A DNA stretch of 17,982 bases from Panacagrimonas sp041635265 (GCA_041635265.1 JBFJJV010000059.1:1-17982); one strand, 5' to 3'. Counted from the first letter of the stretch, positions 1 to 7,923 are shown. The notes: generated from the letters alone by a model not told the origin. Program-made: numbers and translations.

Positions 1-1
1 C

Positions 2-205
2 GAAAAGGGCGACAAGAAATTCATGGACGGCAAGCATCCGTACTGGAGCTGGGGTCATGTGACGGCGTCCAATATTCAGACCGGCGAAGTCACCCGTCTG
101 GAACAGGTCAAGGAGGTCGGCGAGCACCGCAGTCAAGCGCATCAGCCAGATACCTACGATATGTATATGACCCAGGCCGCCCTGCATCGGCTAGGAAAGG
201 TTTGA
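2..205 (+). CDS. C-terminal fragment of an unidentified protein
   Basis: The frame is open from the first bases of the window and ends in TGA at 203-205, leaving about 67 residues of a larger protein whose start lies outside. The ATG at 23 is probably internal, because the frame continues upstream of it without a stop. The fragment is soluble and polar, with an aromatic patch (YWSWGHV) followed by charged sequence and the ending HRLGKV. I recognise no catalytic motif, membrane segment or family, so no function is assigned. A clean intrinsic terminator follows within 25 bases, which supports this being the true end of a transcribed gene. Confidence 0.7.
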   Translation, partial: EKGDKKFMDGKHPYWSWGHVTASNIQTGEVTRLEQVKEVGEHRSQAHQPDTYDMYMTQAALHRLGKV

Positions 206-227
206 GCATCGACGGACCATAAATTTC

Positions 228-251
228 AAGCCCGGCTTCGCCGGGCTTTTT
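228..251 (+). terminator. Rho-independent terminator
   Basis: A 9-bp perfect stem (AAGCCCGGC at 228-236 with GCCGGGCTT at 240-248) closes on a TTC loop and runs into five Ts at 247-251. It sits 23 bases after the stop of the upstream plus-strand gene. On the other strand the hairpin is preceded by As but followed only by a weak T tract, so it may also help end the tetR-family transcript that converges on it. Confidence 0.88.
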
Positions 252-278
252 CATGCACCACGATGATGCATTACGAAG

Positions 279-890
279 CTAGTTTTGAGAACGGCTACCC
301 ATGCCTTCGATCAGGCAGGCCATGGCATAGCCGGTGATCCGATCAATAGCCTCCGGGCTTCGCGCTTCGATGGGGAATTGCTCATCTATCAGCGAACTGG
401 TCAGTCCATGAACGAGTGACCACATCACCACAGCCTGATCTTTGGGATCGCCCTGACGAAGATGATTGGACTGCTGGCAGGCAATGATGCTGTCGACAAT
501 ATTGCTCATGGCCGCCATCGCCGCCTCGCGCAGCCCCGGGTGCCGACTCCCACGGACCGCAGTTCCGAACATTAATCGGTACTGAGAATGATTCTGAATG
601 GCGAAGCGCACATATGCTTTTGCACTCGCCTCCAAGGCCTTCAAGGGCGCATTCTGATGCGCTGCCTGTGCGCGCCGGGCCAGCTCTGTCAAGGCAAGAA
701 ATCCCGCCTCAGATACCGCGGCCAGCAAGGCTTCCTTGTTTTTAAAATGCCGATAGGGCGCAGTCTGCGAAACATCGGCCATACGAGCCGCGCCGCGCAA
801 GCTCACACCCTCCGGTCCGCGCTCATTAAGCATTTCGCTTGCGCACACAACCAGTGCCTCTCGTAAATTTCCGTGGTGAAATTTCTTCAT
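279..890 (-). CDS. TetR/AcrR-family transcriptional regulator
   Basis: One-component DNA-binding repressor of about 203 residues. The N-terminal helix-turn-helix is clear: it begins HHGNLREAL and contains VSLRGAARMADVSQTAPYRHFKNKEALL, the usual TetR_N pattern with the YRHF recognition-helix end. The C-terminal ligand domain has MWSLVHGLTSSLIDEQ, resembling the WHG-type TetR C-terminal domain; the ligand cannot be read from sequence. I chose the ATG at 890 because relatives usually begin M-K-K-x-H-H-G-N-L. A GTG at 908 would add six residues, and neither start has a good ribosome binding site. The gene is divergent from the peptide-transporter operon, and two inverted repeats lie between them, so it probably controls itself and that operon. 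This regulatory link is inference. Confidence 0.93.
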   Translation of the reverse strand: MKKFHHGNLREALVVCASEMLNERGPEGVSLRGAARMADVSQTAPYRHFKNKEALLAAVSEAGFLALTELARRAQAAHQNAPLKALEASAKAYVRFAIQNHSQYRLMFGTAVRGSRHPGLREAAMAAMSNIVDSIIACQQSNHLRQGDPKDQAVVMWSLVHGLTSSLIDEQFPIEARSPEAIDRITGYAMACLIEGMGSRSQN

Positions 891-912
891 AAAACGAACA
901 GTCGCCACACCG

Positions 913-932
913 CAGGGATCTCAGTGATCCTG
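913..932. promoter_or_regulatory. Candidate operator near the tetR-family start
   Basis: Imperfect inverted repeat CAGGGATCTCAGTGATCCTG: GGATC at 916-920 and GATCC at 926-930 are separated by five bases, and the symmetry extends outward with one extra G. It lies just upstream of the start of the divergent TetR-family gene, where an autorepressor would be expected to bind. Assignment to this regulator is inference. Confidence 0.35.
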
Positions 933-986
933 ACGGCAACCATCTTAGCCCAAGGCCAGAGCTTGAATTGGGAAAGCCCCCGGGTC

Positions 987-1003
987 CGCAGATAGCATCT
1001 GCG
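987..1003. promoter_or_regulatory. Candidate operator, 17-bp palindrome
   Basis: CGCAGATAGCATCTGCG is a perfect 7-bp inverted repeat around a 3-base centre. Its length and symmetry fit a dimeric TetR-family operator. It sits midway between the divergent regulator and the peptide transporter, next to a TTGACG hexamer at 1008-1013 that could be a -35 element. I see no convincing -10 at standard spacing. A GATAAT hexamer at 1056-1061 is a second possibility but has no good -35 partner. Confidence 0.45.
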
Positions 1004-1078
1004 TGAATTGACGCTGCCGGGCATCCGGGGCATGGTCCGGGCCGTTATTCAAATCGATAATAGAATCGAAAACATCTC

Positions 1079-2572
1079 ATGAACAATCAGACTTGGGCTG
1101 GACATCCGCGCGGACTTGCTACCCTGTTCTTTACCGAAATGTGGGAACGCTTTTCCTACTACGGCATGCGCGCCATTCTGGTACTGGCCATGGTGGCCGC
1201 CTTGGACGGGAGCAACCCCGGTCTGGGGCTGACTGATGTGTCCGCCAACGCGATTTACGGGCTCTATACCGCCTCGGTCTACCTGGCCGCGCTGCCCGGC
1301 GGATGGATTGCAGACCGCCTGATCGGTGCCCGTAAGGCAGTGTTTTATGGCGGCATCATCATTGCCAGCGGTCATTTCAGCATGGCCATGAATTCGCACG
1401 CCTCATTCTATGTGGGCCTGATTCTGATCGCGCTGGGAACGGGCCTGCTCAAGCCCAATGTCAGCGCCATGGTCGGCCAGCTCTATCAAAAAGATGAAGG
1501 TGCACGACGTGACGCCGGTTACTCCATTTTCTACATGGGCATCAATATTGGCGCCCTGCTGGGCCAGCTCCTGTGTGGCTATCTGGGCGAAAAGATCGGC
1601 TGGCACTACGGCTTTGGCGCGGCGGGCATCTTCATGGTGCTGGGCCTGATTCAATACAAGCTATTTGACCGACACCTCGGCGATATCGGCCAGAGTGCCT
1701 CCAGCAGCGGTGATGCGCTTCGGGATGCCAAAGTTCGCAGTCTGGGCTGGATGGCTGTGCTCGCTTTCGTCACGCTGACCGTCGCGCTTACCGTTGCAAT
1801 GCTGATTGGAGTGATTGAGGTAAACCCGGTTTCTCTGGCCCAGGGAACCGGAATTTTCATTGTCATCATCTCGATCAGCTTTTTCGTCTACGTTGCTTTT
1901 TTTGGCGGGCTGGACTCCGACGAAACCAAGCGTGTCGGTGTCATTGCTATCTTTTTTGTTGCTGCAGCCATCTTTTTCGCCGGCTTCGAACAAGCGGGCT
2001 CAAGCTTCAATCTGTTTGCCCTGAATCATACCGATCGGGTCGTCGCAGGCTGGGAGTTCCCCGCGTCGTGGTTGCAGTCGGTCAACCCTCTGTTCATCTT
2101 CATCCTCGCCCCCTTCTTCGCGGCACTGTGGATCAATCTAGGTCGTCGCGGCCTGAATCCTTCAACACCGTTCAAGTTTGGCATCGGCCTGGTCCAGATT
2201 GGCCTTGGATTTCTGATCCTCTATTTCGCCATGCAGTTTGTCATTCAGGGTGAGAAAGTAGCGATCACCTGGCTGGCTCTGACCTATTTGATTCACACCA
2301 CTGGCGAGCTGTGCCTGTCCCCTGTAGGCCTGGCCGCAGTGAATCGTTTAGCCCCGCGCCGCTATCAGGGACAGATGTTTGGCATGTGGTTTACCGCCTC
2401 GGCGCTGGGCAATCTGCTGGCAGGCCTGTTGGCCGGGCATTTAACCGATGCGTCTGACGTTGCCGCCATGCCCGATCGATTCATGTTCGTGTTTCTGACG
2501 ACCGCCGGTGCCGGACTCTTTCTGCTGCTGTTTACCAAACCGATCAAGAAATTGATGGGAGATGCGCAATGA
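1079..2572 (+). CDS. POT/PTR-family proton-dependent di/tripeptide transporter
   Basis: Inner-membrane major-facilitator symporter that imports di- and tripeptides with protons. At 497 residues it has the usual length for bacterial DtpA/YjdL-like members. The first helix carries the diagnostic E-x-x-E-R-F-x-Y-Y motif (Glu20, Glu23, Arg24, Tyr27, Tyr28), which couples proton and peptide binding in this family. The PTR signature follows as GTGLLKPNVSAMVGQLY at about 120-136, then FYMGINIGALLG. A late helix contains the typical GELCLSPVGL segment. Many hydrophobic helices alternate with short loops, consistent with 12-14 spans. The start ATG is preceded by no clear Shine-Dalgarno sequence, but the family motif begins right after it. 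The stop overlaps the next start by four bases (ATGA), so the two genes are probably translationally coupled. Confidence 0.95.
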   Translation: MNNQTWAGHPRGLATLFFTEMWERFSYYGMRAILVLAMVAALDGSNPGLGLTDVSANAIYGLYTASVYLAALPGGWIADRLIGARKAVFYGGIIIASGHFSMAMNSHASFYVGLILIALGTGLLKPNVSAMVGQLYQKDEGARRDAGYSIFYMGINIGALLGQLLCGYLGEKIGWHYGFGAAGIFMVLGLIQYKLFDRHLGDIGQSASSSGDALRDAKVRSLGWMAVLAFVTLTVALTVAMLIGVIEVNPVSLAQGTGIFIVIISISFFVYVAFFGGLDSDETKRVGVIAIFFVAAAIFFAGFEQAGSSFNLFALNHTDRVVAGWEFPASWLQSVNPLFIFILAPFFAALWINLGRRGLNPSTPFKFGIGLVQIGLGFLILYFAMQFVIQGEKVAITWLALTYLIHTTGELCLSPVGLAAVNRLAPRRYQGQMFGMWFTASALGNLLAGLLAGHLTDASDVAAMPDRFMFVFLTTAGAGLFLLLFTKPIKKLMGDAQ

Positions 2573-4575
2573 GTCCGCGCGCCCTGGGCCTGTTAATTCT
2601 GCTTCTGGGGACACTGATCTCAGCATGCGAGCCCAGCTCACCTTCACAGGATAAACGCGCCGACAAGCCCTCAGCTGGGGAAGAAGGCACAGAGAAATCG
2701 TCGATTGCAGACGATGCATCACCGTCATCATTAACTCCCACAGCTGCTGATGCGGATAAATTCGTGGCTGAAGTGAATGCGTTCTGGCTAAAGAACACCG
2801 CCCGCATGAGCGCCGCGCACTGGATCTCGCAGACCTACATTACCGCAGACGCACAGTTGCTCGCCTCGGAGGCGATCAAAGAACAACTTGCCTACGAATC
2901 AGAGACGGCTGAAGAAGCCAAGCGATTTAATGACGTCACCGGGCTGAGTTCGAAAACTGCGCGCGCCCTCAAGTTGATCAAACTTGGCTCGTCCATGCCG
3001 GCACCGTCGGACACCGTTTTGCGGGATGAATTGGCAAGAATTTCCACCCGAATGGAAGCCAACTATGGATCCGGCCAATGGTGCCGTCCCAACAAGGACG
3101 GACAAAATGAGTGCCTGAAGTTGCAGCAGATCGAAAAGATTATCGACAACCGCGCCTTTGCCTACTCGGCCACCGAGATGGAAGAGGCCTGGACCAACTG
3201 GCACAGGACATCGCGACCCATTCGCAAGGATTATCAACGTTTTGTCGAGCTGATGAATCAAGGGGCAAGAGAACTGGGCTTTAAGGATACCGGTGACCAG
3301 TGGCGCGGAGGCTATGACATGAGTAGCCAGGCGTTCTCTGCGGAAGTAGAAAGACTGTGGTCGCAGGTTGAGCCGCTCTACAAGGAGATTCACTGTGCAG
3401 TACGTGACAAGCTCAATGCCAAGTACGGCGATGACATCGTTCCTAAGAAAGGACTGATCCCAGCCCACCTATTGGGCAATATGTGGGCTCAGCAGTGGAG
3501 CAATCTTTACGCTTTACTGGAGCCCTACCCACATCAGACAGAACTCGATGTCAGCTCAGTTCTGCGCGCGCAGCGCGACAGCGAATATCGGAGTCTTCTC
3601 GCTCAATTCAAGGGCAAGCCCGGACCGACTGATCTGGCTGAGATGGAGAAGAAGGCCGACGCGGCCCAGGCGGTGAAGATGACTCGGGTCGCCGAAGATT
3701 TTTACGTCTCCCTCGGATTTCCCAAGCTACCAGACTCTTTTTGGGAAAAATCCCTGCTGGTCGAACCACGCGATCGTGACGTCGTCTGTCACGCCAGTGC
3801 CTGGGACACCAATTTGAAAGGAGATGTCCGCATCAAACAGTGCATCGAGCCCACCGAAGAACAGCTGAGGACCATTCATCACGAACTCGGGCACATCTAT
3901 TATTACCTCTCCTACAACCATCTACCGCCAATCTTCCAGGCAGGCGCGCACGACGGCTTCCATGAAGCCATTGGCGACACGGTGACGCTGAGCCTGACCC
4001 CGAGGCATCTGCAGAAGATTGGCTTGATTGCCGAGGTACACAGCGGTGAAAAAGCAACCATCAATTCACAGATGAAACTGGCGCTGGACAAGATCGTCTT
4101 TCTGCCATGGGGCAAGCTGGTCGATCAATGGCGCTGGGGCGTATTCAGCGGCGAGATTGCGCCGGAGGATTACAACAAGGCTTGGTGGGCCTTGCGTGCC
4201 AAGTATCAAGGTGTTGCGCCGCCTAACGATCGGGACGAAGAGGACTTCGATCCTGGGGCCAAGTACCACATCCCCGGCAACACGCCTTATACGCGCTACT
4301 TTCTGTCCTTTATTCTGCAGTTCCAGTTTCAGAAAGCCTTGTGCGACGCCGCGGGCTTTCAGGGTCCGCTTCATGAATGTGATGTCTACGGCAATGCGGA
4401 CGCCGGCAAGGGCTTTAGACAGATGCTCGCGCTCGGCTCATCACAAGCCTGGCCAGATACGCTGGAAAAGCTGACAGGCACGCGAAAAATGGACGCCGCG
4501 GCCATCACTGAATACTTTGCGCCCCTGATGAATCACCTCAAGGAGCTGAACCAGCACAAGACCTGCGGCTGGTGA
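2569..4575 (+). CDS. M2-family peptidyl-dipeptidase lipoprotein (bacterial ACE homologue)
   Basis: Zinc carboxydipeptidase of the angiotensin-converting-enzyme family, 668 residues, expected to release dipeptides from the C-termini of peptides. A lipoprotein signal ends in the lipobox LISA-C20, followed by a polar Ser/Pro/Asp-rich tether to about residue 60. The zinc site is His438-Glu439-x-x-His442, with the third ligand Glu466 in GFHEAIGD 24 residues later, exactly as in ACE. Also conserved in ACE spacing are His408 (CHASAW), Lys565, His567, Tyr574, Arg576 and Tyr577, covering the C-terminal carboxylate, transition-state and chloride-linked positions. Cys407/Cys425 and Cys592/Cys604 match ACE disulfide spacings. 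Disulfides and the lipobox both place it outside the cytoplasm. Asp at lipoprotein position +2 would suggest inner-membrane retention; here +2 is Glu, so the membrane is uncertain. It is the second gene of the operon, overlapping the transporter. Confidence 0.96.
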   Translation: MSPRALGLLILLLGTLISACEPSSPSQDKRADKPSAGEEGTEKSSIADDASPSSLTPTAADADKFVAEVNAFWLKNTARMSAAHWISQTYITADAQLLASEAIKEQLAYESETAEEAKRFNDVTGLSSKTARALKLIKLGSSMPAPSDTVLRDELARISTRMEANYGSGQWCRPNKDGQNECLKLQQIEKIIDNRAFAYSATEMEEAWTNWHRTSRPIRKDYQRFVELMNQGARELGFKDTGDQWRGGYDMSSQAFSAEVERLWSQVEPLYKEIHCAVRDKLNAKYGDDIVPKKGLIPAHLLGNMWAQQWSNLYALLEPYPHQTELDVSSVLRAQRDSEYRSLLAQFKGKPGPTDLAEMEKKADAAQAVKMTRVAEDFYVSLGFPKLPDSFWEKSLLVEPRDRDVVCHASAWDTNLKGDVRIKQCIEPTEEQLRTIHHELGHIYYYLSYNHLPPIFQAGAHDGFHEAIGDTVTLSLTPRHLQKIGLIAEVHSGEKATINSQMKLALDKIVFLPWGKLVDQWRWGVFSGEIAPEDYNKAWWALRAKYQGVAPPNDRDEEDFDPGAKYHIPGNTPYTRYFLSFILQFQFQKALCDAAGFQGPLHECDVYGNADAGKGFRQMLALGSSQAWPDTLEKLTGTRKMDAAAITEYFAPLMNHLKELNQHKTCGW

Positions 4576-4670
4576 TAGAGACCCTTGATGTTTTTACCAA
4601 GTTAGTCAGAGAATCCCGACAGGATAGCGCCATTCAAGCCGATAACAGGCAAATGAAAGGAAGTGATCGG

Positions 4671-5045
4671 ATGAGCAGAAGCTACCTTTTCACCCTGACT
4701 TTTTTCATCCTGCACCAAATGGATGCTGCCTACTGGCACGAGTGGGATATGTTCTACAACTTTCCCCCCGGAGGCATTCAGGGTTATTTGCTTTACAACC
4801 TCGTATTGATTCCCCTGCTCTTGGTCGGCTACAAGAATGTTCTTCTATGCAGAGCAAGCGCAGTCATATACTCCTATTTCTGTGCTGGTCTGGGACTATT
4901 GGTATTCTTGGTTCATGGGAGCTTCTTGATCGCAGGATATGATCAATTCAAGTTGCCTACCTCGATGGGTATCATCCTGGGGTGTTTTATTGCAGGCGCC
5001 TGGCAAATGCTGGAAACCATCCGGGCCAAGCCCACAACGGCATGA
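4671..5045 (+). CDS. Small four-helix membrane protein of unknown function
   Basis: A 124-residue protein with about four hydrophobic segments (roughly 4-19, 37-53, 62-82, 96-112). The short loop after the first helix contains a distinctive DAAYWHEWDMF stretch, followed by PPGGIQGYLL. This acidic-aromatic pattern reminds me of the DUF6713 family, but I cannot confirm that. I chose the ATG at 4671 because AAAGGAAG (4656-4663) is a good ribosome binding site at proper distance and the hydrophobic region starts there. A GTG at 4572, overlapping the peptidase stop, would add 33 polar residues. It lies 95 bases after the peptidase gene on the same strand, so co-transcription is likely. No catalytic function is visible. 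Confidence 0.78.
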   Translation: MSRSYLFTLTFFILHQMDAAYWHEWDMFYNFPPGGIQGYLLYNLVLIPLLLVGYKNVLLCRASAVIYSYFCAGLGLLVFLVHGSFLIAGYDQFKLPTSMGIILGCFIAGAWQMLETIRAKPTTA

Positions 5046-5061
5046 GACAGACCTGCTGTCT
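5045..5061. terminator. Small hairpin between convergent genes, possible weak terminator
   Basis: A 6-bp perfect inverted repeat, AGACAG at 5045-5050 and CTGTCT at 5056-5061, spans the 14-base gap between the membrane-protein stop and the ntrC stop. There is no T tract on either side, so it is not a canonical intrinsic terminator. It may still matter where two transcripts meet. Confidence 0.25.
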
Positions 5062-6601
5062 AGAGATCATCCAGTCCGAGTTCCTGAATCTTTCGAGTCA
5101 GGGTATTGCGTCCCCAGCCAAGTCTGCGGGCCGCTTCCTGGCGCTGCCCCTTGGTGGCTTTCAGCGCGGACTCGATCAGCCTGCGCTCGAACAGCGGGAG
5201 CGCCTGCTCAAGAATACCGCTGGCGCCGCTGGCAAATTGATCGTCCGCCCAGGTCCGAAGCAGTTCGTGCCATGACAAGTCTGTGGCCACCGGCGCGGTC
5301 GCCTGCACCGTGGCGACCGTCTGCGTCGGCGCGACTTCTGGGGGTTCCGCCCTCATCACGGGGGCGTCGTGCTGTTCCGGCAGCGCAGACAGGCTTGGTG
5401 CACGCTGTTCAGCTTCTTTGGGGGGCGTTGTTCCGGACGGCTCCGGCCCTCGACCCAGTTCCGGAGGCAGATCTCCAAGATGGATGTCTTGTCCAGGCGC
5501 CATCACCGTGAGCCATCGACAGACATTCTCCAGCTGACGCACATTTCCAGGCCAGTCGTACTCACAGAGTCGATCCATGGCTTCAGGAAGAATGCGCTTG
5601 ACGTCGGTCTTCAACTCTTCTCCGGCCTGAACCAGAAAATGGCGCATCAGCAAGGGGACGTCGGCCTTGCGCTCGTTCAGGCTGGGGATCCGGATGCGGA
5701 TGACATTGAGGCGATGAAACAGATCTTCACGAAAGCGCCCCTCTGCCACCAGTGCCTCGAGGTTTTGATGCGTTGCCGCAACGACACGCACATCGACTTT
5801 AATGGGCGACGCACCGCCAACCCGATAGAACTCCCCGTTCTGTAACACGCGCAGAAGGCGTGTTTGCAGATCTGCCGGCATGTCGCCAATTTCATCGAGG
5901 AAAAGCGTGCCGCCGTCGGCCTGCTCGAAACGGCCTTTGCGCTGCGCCTGCGCGCCGGTGAATGCGCCGCGCTCGTGTCCAAAGAATTCAGATTCCATCA
6001 AATCCTTTGGAATAGCCGCTGTATTGATCGCGAGAAATGGCCGTTTGGAGCGCGGAGAATTTACGTGTAAGGCGCGCGCCACCAGCTCCTTTCCGGTTCC
6101 GGATTCGCCGTTGATCATCACCGTAATCTGTGACTGAGACAGCCTGCCGATGGCGCGAAACACTTCCTGCATCGCAGGCGCCTCACCAATAATGGCGGTT
6201 TCGCCAAGTTCCGGTGGCGCATCATGCTGCTCGGGCCGCGCAGCGGCGCGACGCACCAGTTCGGCCACCCCTTCAATATCAAAGGGCTTGGGCAGATATT
6301 CGAAAGCACCGCCCTTGTAGCTGGCCACGGCTGCCTCGAGGTCTGAGTGTGCCGTCATGACGATCACCGGCAATTTGGGGTGCTTGCCACGCACACGCTC
6401 CATCAGCTCCAGCCCATCGACGCCTGGCATACGGATGTCGGTCACCAGCACATCCGGCTGACCTTCTTCGATCGCATCAAAGAGTTCCGCGGCGCCCTCG
6501 AAAGTTTGCACTTTCATATTGGCGCGCATCAGGGATTTCTGCATGACCCAGCGGATCGACTCATCGTCATCCACCACCCAGACTTCCAGTGTTTTGCTCA
6601 T
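5060..6601 (-). CDS. ntrC: NtrC nitrogen-regulation response regulator
   Basis: Sigma-54-dependent activator of nitrogen-assimilation genes, 513 residues. The receiver domain (about 5-118) has the acidic cluster Asp11-Asp13, phospho-acceptor Asp55 (VTDIRMPG), Thr83 and Lys105. The AAA+ domain (about 136-370) has Walker A GESGTGKE at 165-172, the sigma-54 contact loop GAFTGA at 212-217, Walker B GTLFLDEIGD at 231-240 and the WPGNVRQLEN sensor region. The C-terminal Fis-type helix-turn-helix (about 470-510) contains QEAARRLGWGRNTLTRKIQELG. The protein is longer than the roughly 470 residues common in the family because of an Ala/Pro-rich linker at 381-440. The heptapeptide PEQHDAP occurs in both interdomain linkers (123-129 and 408-414). 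The gene follows ntrB on the same strand after an unusually long 172-base gap. Confidence 0.97.
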   Translation of the reverse strand: MSKTLEVWVVDDDESIRWVMQKSLMRANMKVQTFEGAAELFDAIEEGQPDVLVTDIRMPGVDGLELMERVRGKHPKLPVIVMTAHSDLEAAVASYKGGAFEYLPKPFDIEGVAELVRRAAARPEQHDAPPELGETAIIGEAPAMQEVFRAIGRLSQSQITVMINGESGTGKELVARALHVNSPRSKRPFLAINTAAIPKDLMESEFFGHERGAFTGAQAQRKGRFEQADGGTLFLDEIGDMPADLQTRLLRVLQNGEFYRVGGASPIKVDVRVVAATHQNLEALVAEGRFREDLFHRLNVIRIRIPSLNERKADVPLLMRHFLVQAGEELKTDVKRILPEAMDRLCEYDWPGNVRQLENVCRWLTVMAPGQDIHLGDLPPELGRGPEPSGTTPPKEAEQRAPSLSALPEQHDAPVMRAEPPEVAPTQTVATVQATAPVATDLSWHELLRTWADDQFASGASGILEQALPLFERRLIESALKATKGQRQEAARRLGWGRNTLTRKIQELGLDDL

Positions 6602-6773
6602 TGTTCTAAGCCGGATAGTTCACGCGGGAGAAGGAGAGCAGGTGCCACGACAGTTGAGGCAGCGTAACTCGCATGATCTGCGCACAATTTTTTATGTTCA
6701 TAATTTTTTCTCAGTGAGTTGCCGTGCAGTAACGATCGACCTGGCTGAATACTCGGCGCAATTCCGTTTTGAC

Positions 6774-7853
6774 TCAGGCGTCCTCTTCGAGCGGCAAATA
6801 GATAGAAAAGACCGTGCAATCCGGGTCCGAGCGACACTCGATCAGGCCGCCGTGCGCGTGAACGAGGTATTGCGCCATAGGCAGCCCCAGGCCGGTGCCC
6901 TGCGCGCGAGTCGTCACCATGGGATAGAAAATCCGGTCGATCAGGTCCGGCGCGATGCCGGGCCCGGTATCTTCGATGTCGAGTTGAATGACCAGACGAT
7001 GGCGAGTTCCACCAATCGTGAACTGGCGCTTGGTGCGTGTGCGCAGCGTGACGACACCGCCCTCCCGGGGCCCGTCGGTAATCGACTGCATCGCATTGCC
7101 GACGATGTTCAGCACCGATTGGATCAACTGCTCCCGATCGGCAACGATATCCGGAATGCTGGGATCGTAATCGCGCCGAAGCTCAATGCCCGGTTCGTTC
7201 TGGGCGGCGCAGAGCTGGCGCACGTGCTCCAGGACCTCGTGAATATTGACAGGTGTTTTTTCAGTCACCTTGTTCGGCCCGAGCATGCGGTTGACCAGAT
7301 TCTGTAAACGATCCGCCTCGCGAATGATGACGCCGGTGTATTCACTGTGCTGCGAGTCCGGAAATTCCATCTGCATCAGCTGTGCGGCACCACGAATACC
7401 CCCTAGAGGATTCTTGATTTCATGCGCCATGCCGCGGATGAGTTCTCGCGAGGCCTGGTGCTGAGACTGCAGCAATTCTTCGCGCGAAATTCGCAGGAGG
7501 CGATCCAGCGGCAGACACTCAAGCAAGAGACCTGTCTCCTTGCCCATCTGAATCGGCGTCACGGTGCAGTCGACGGTCAGCAGCTCGCTGGAGCGCTTGA
7601 GCGCCATTTCGTGTTCGATGAAACCGGTCCCCGACTCGGACGCCGCCTCCAAGCGGTGCAAATGAGGCGCAAAGACGGGTAAGGCAAGGTGAACCGGCTC
7701 ACCCACCGCGTGGCGGCGACTAACTTCGAACAGGCTCTCGCCCGCAGCATTGATGGACGCGACCTCGAGCTTTGCGTCCAAGCAGACAACAGCGGTGGTG
7801 ATGCCATCCAGCACCGCATTTGGCGCGATACGCGCTCGGGGAACAAACTTCAT
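6774..7853 (-). CDS. ntrB: NtrB nitrogen-sensing histidine kinase
   Basis: Cytoplasmic kinase/phosphatase partner of NtrC, normally governed by PII proteins; 359 residues with no membrane segment. A PAS domain occupies about 12-115. The H box reads ELIRGMAHEIKNPLGG with phospho-acceptor His144, nearly identical to E. coli NtrB. The ATPase domain has the N box LNIVGNAMQS (Asn249, Asn253), G1 DTGPGI (295-300), FYPMVTTR and G2 GTGLGL (319-324). I kept the ATG at 7853 because it is the only start giving a full PAS domain; it has no Shine-Dalgarno sequence. A GTG at codon 14, just at the PAS start, is the nearest alternative. A sigma-54 promoter match and two NtrC-type sites lie directly upstream, so expression probably responds to NtrC. 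Confidence 0.97.
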   Translation of the reverse strand: MKFVPRARIAPNAVLDGITTAVVCLDAKLEVASINAAGESLFEVSRRHAVGEPVHLALPVFAPHLHRLEAASESGTGFIEHEMALKRSSELLTVDCTVTPIQMGKETGLLLECLPLDRLLRISREELLQSQHQASRELIRGMAHEIKNPLGGIRGAAQLMQMEFPDSQHSEYTGVIIREADRLQNLVNRMLGPNKVTEKTPVNIHEVLEHVRQLCAAQNEPGIELRRDYDPSIPDIVADREQLIQSVLNIVGNAMQSITDGPREGGVVTLRTRTKRQFTIGGTRHRLVIQLDIEDTGPGIAPDLIDRIFYPMVTTRAQGTGLGLPMAQYLVHAHGGLIECRSDPDCTVFSIYLPLEEDA

Positions 7854-7867
7854 GATGCAAATGGGAC

Positions 7868-7883
7868 TGCAAGAGACGCGCCA
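7868..7883 (-). promoter_or_regulatory. Sigma-54 (-24/-12) promoter of ntrB
   Basis: Read on the minus strand this is TGGCGCG-TCTC-TTGCA, differing from the consensus TGGCACG-N4-TTGCA at one base and keeping the essential GG-N10-GC pair. The -12 GC is at 7870-7869, which puts the transcript start near 7857, only about four bases before the ntrB ATG at 7853. NtrC-type palindromes upstream support it being real. Confidence 0.8.
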
Positions 7884-7923
7884 TGCGCGCAGCGGGGAAG
7901 CGTACCCAAGTCTGACCGTATAA

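Noticed and set aside
2899..3468. 189-codon minus-strand frame inside the M2 peptidase gene
   Set aside because: It lies wholly within a gene with exact ACE active-site spacing and has no motif or ribosome binding site.
6630..6660. Sigma-54 promoter for ntrC at TGGCAC on the minus strand
   Set aside because: The -24 half matches but the -12 position reads CTCC instead of TTGC, so the essential GC is missing.
6519..7307. 262-codon plus-strand frame across the ntrC start and ntrB
   Set aside because: It runs antisense through well-defined ntrB and ntrC coding sequence and shows no domain.
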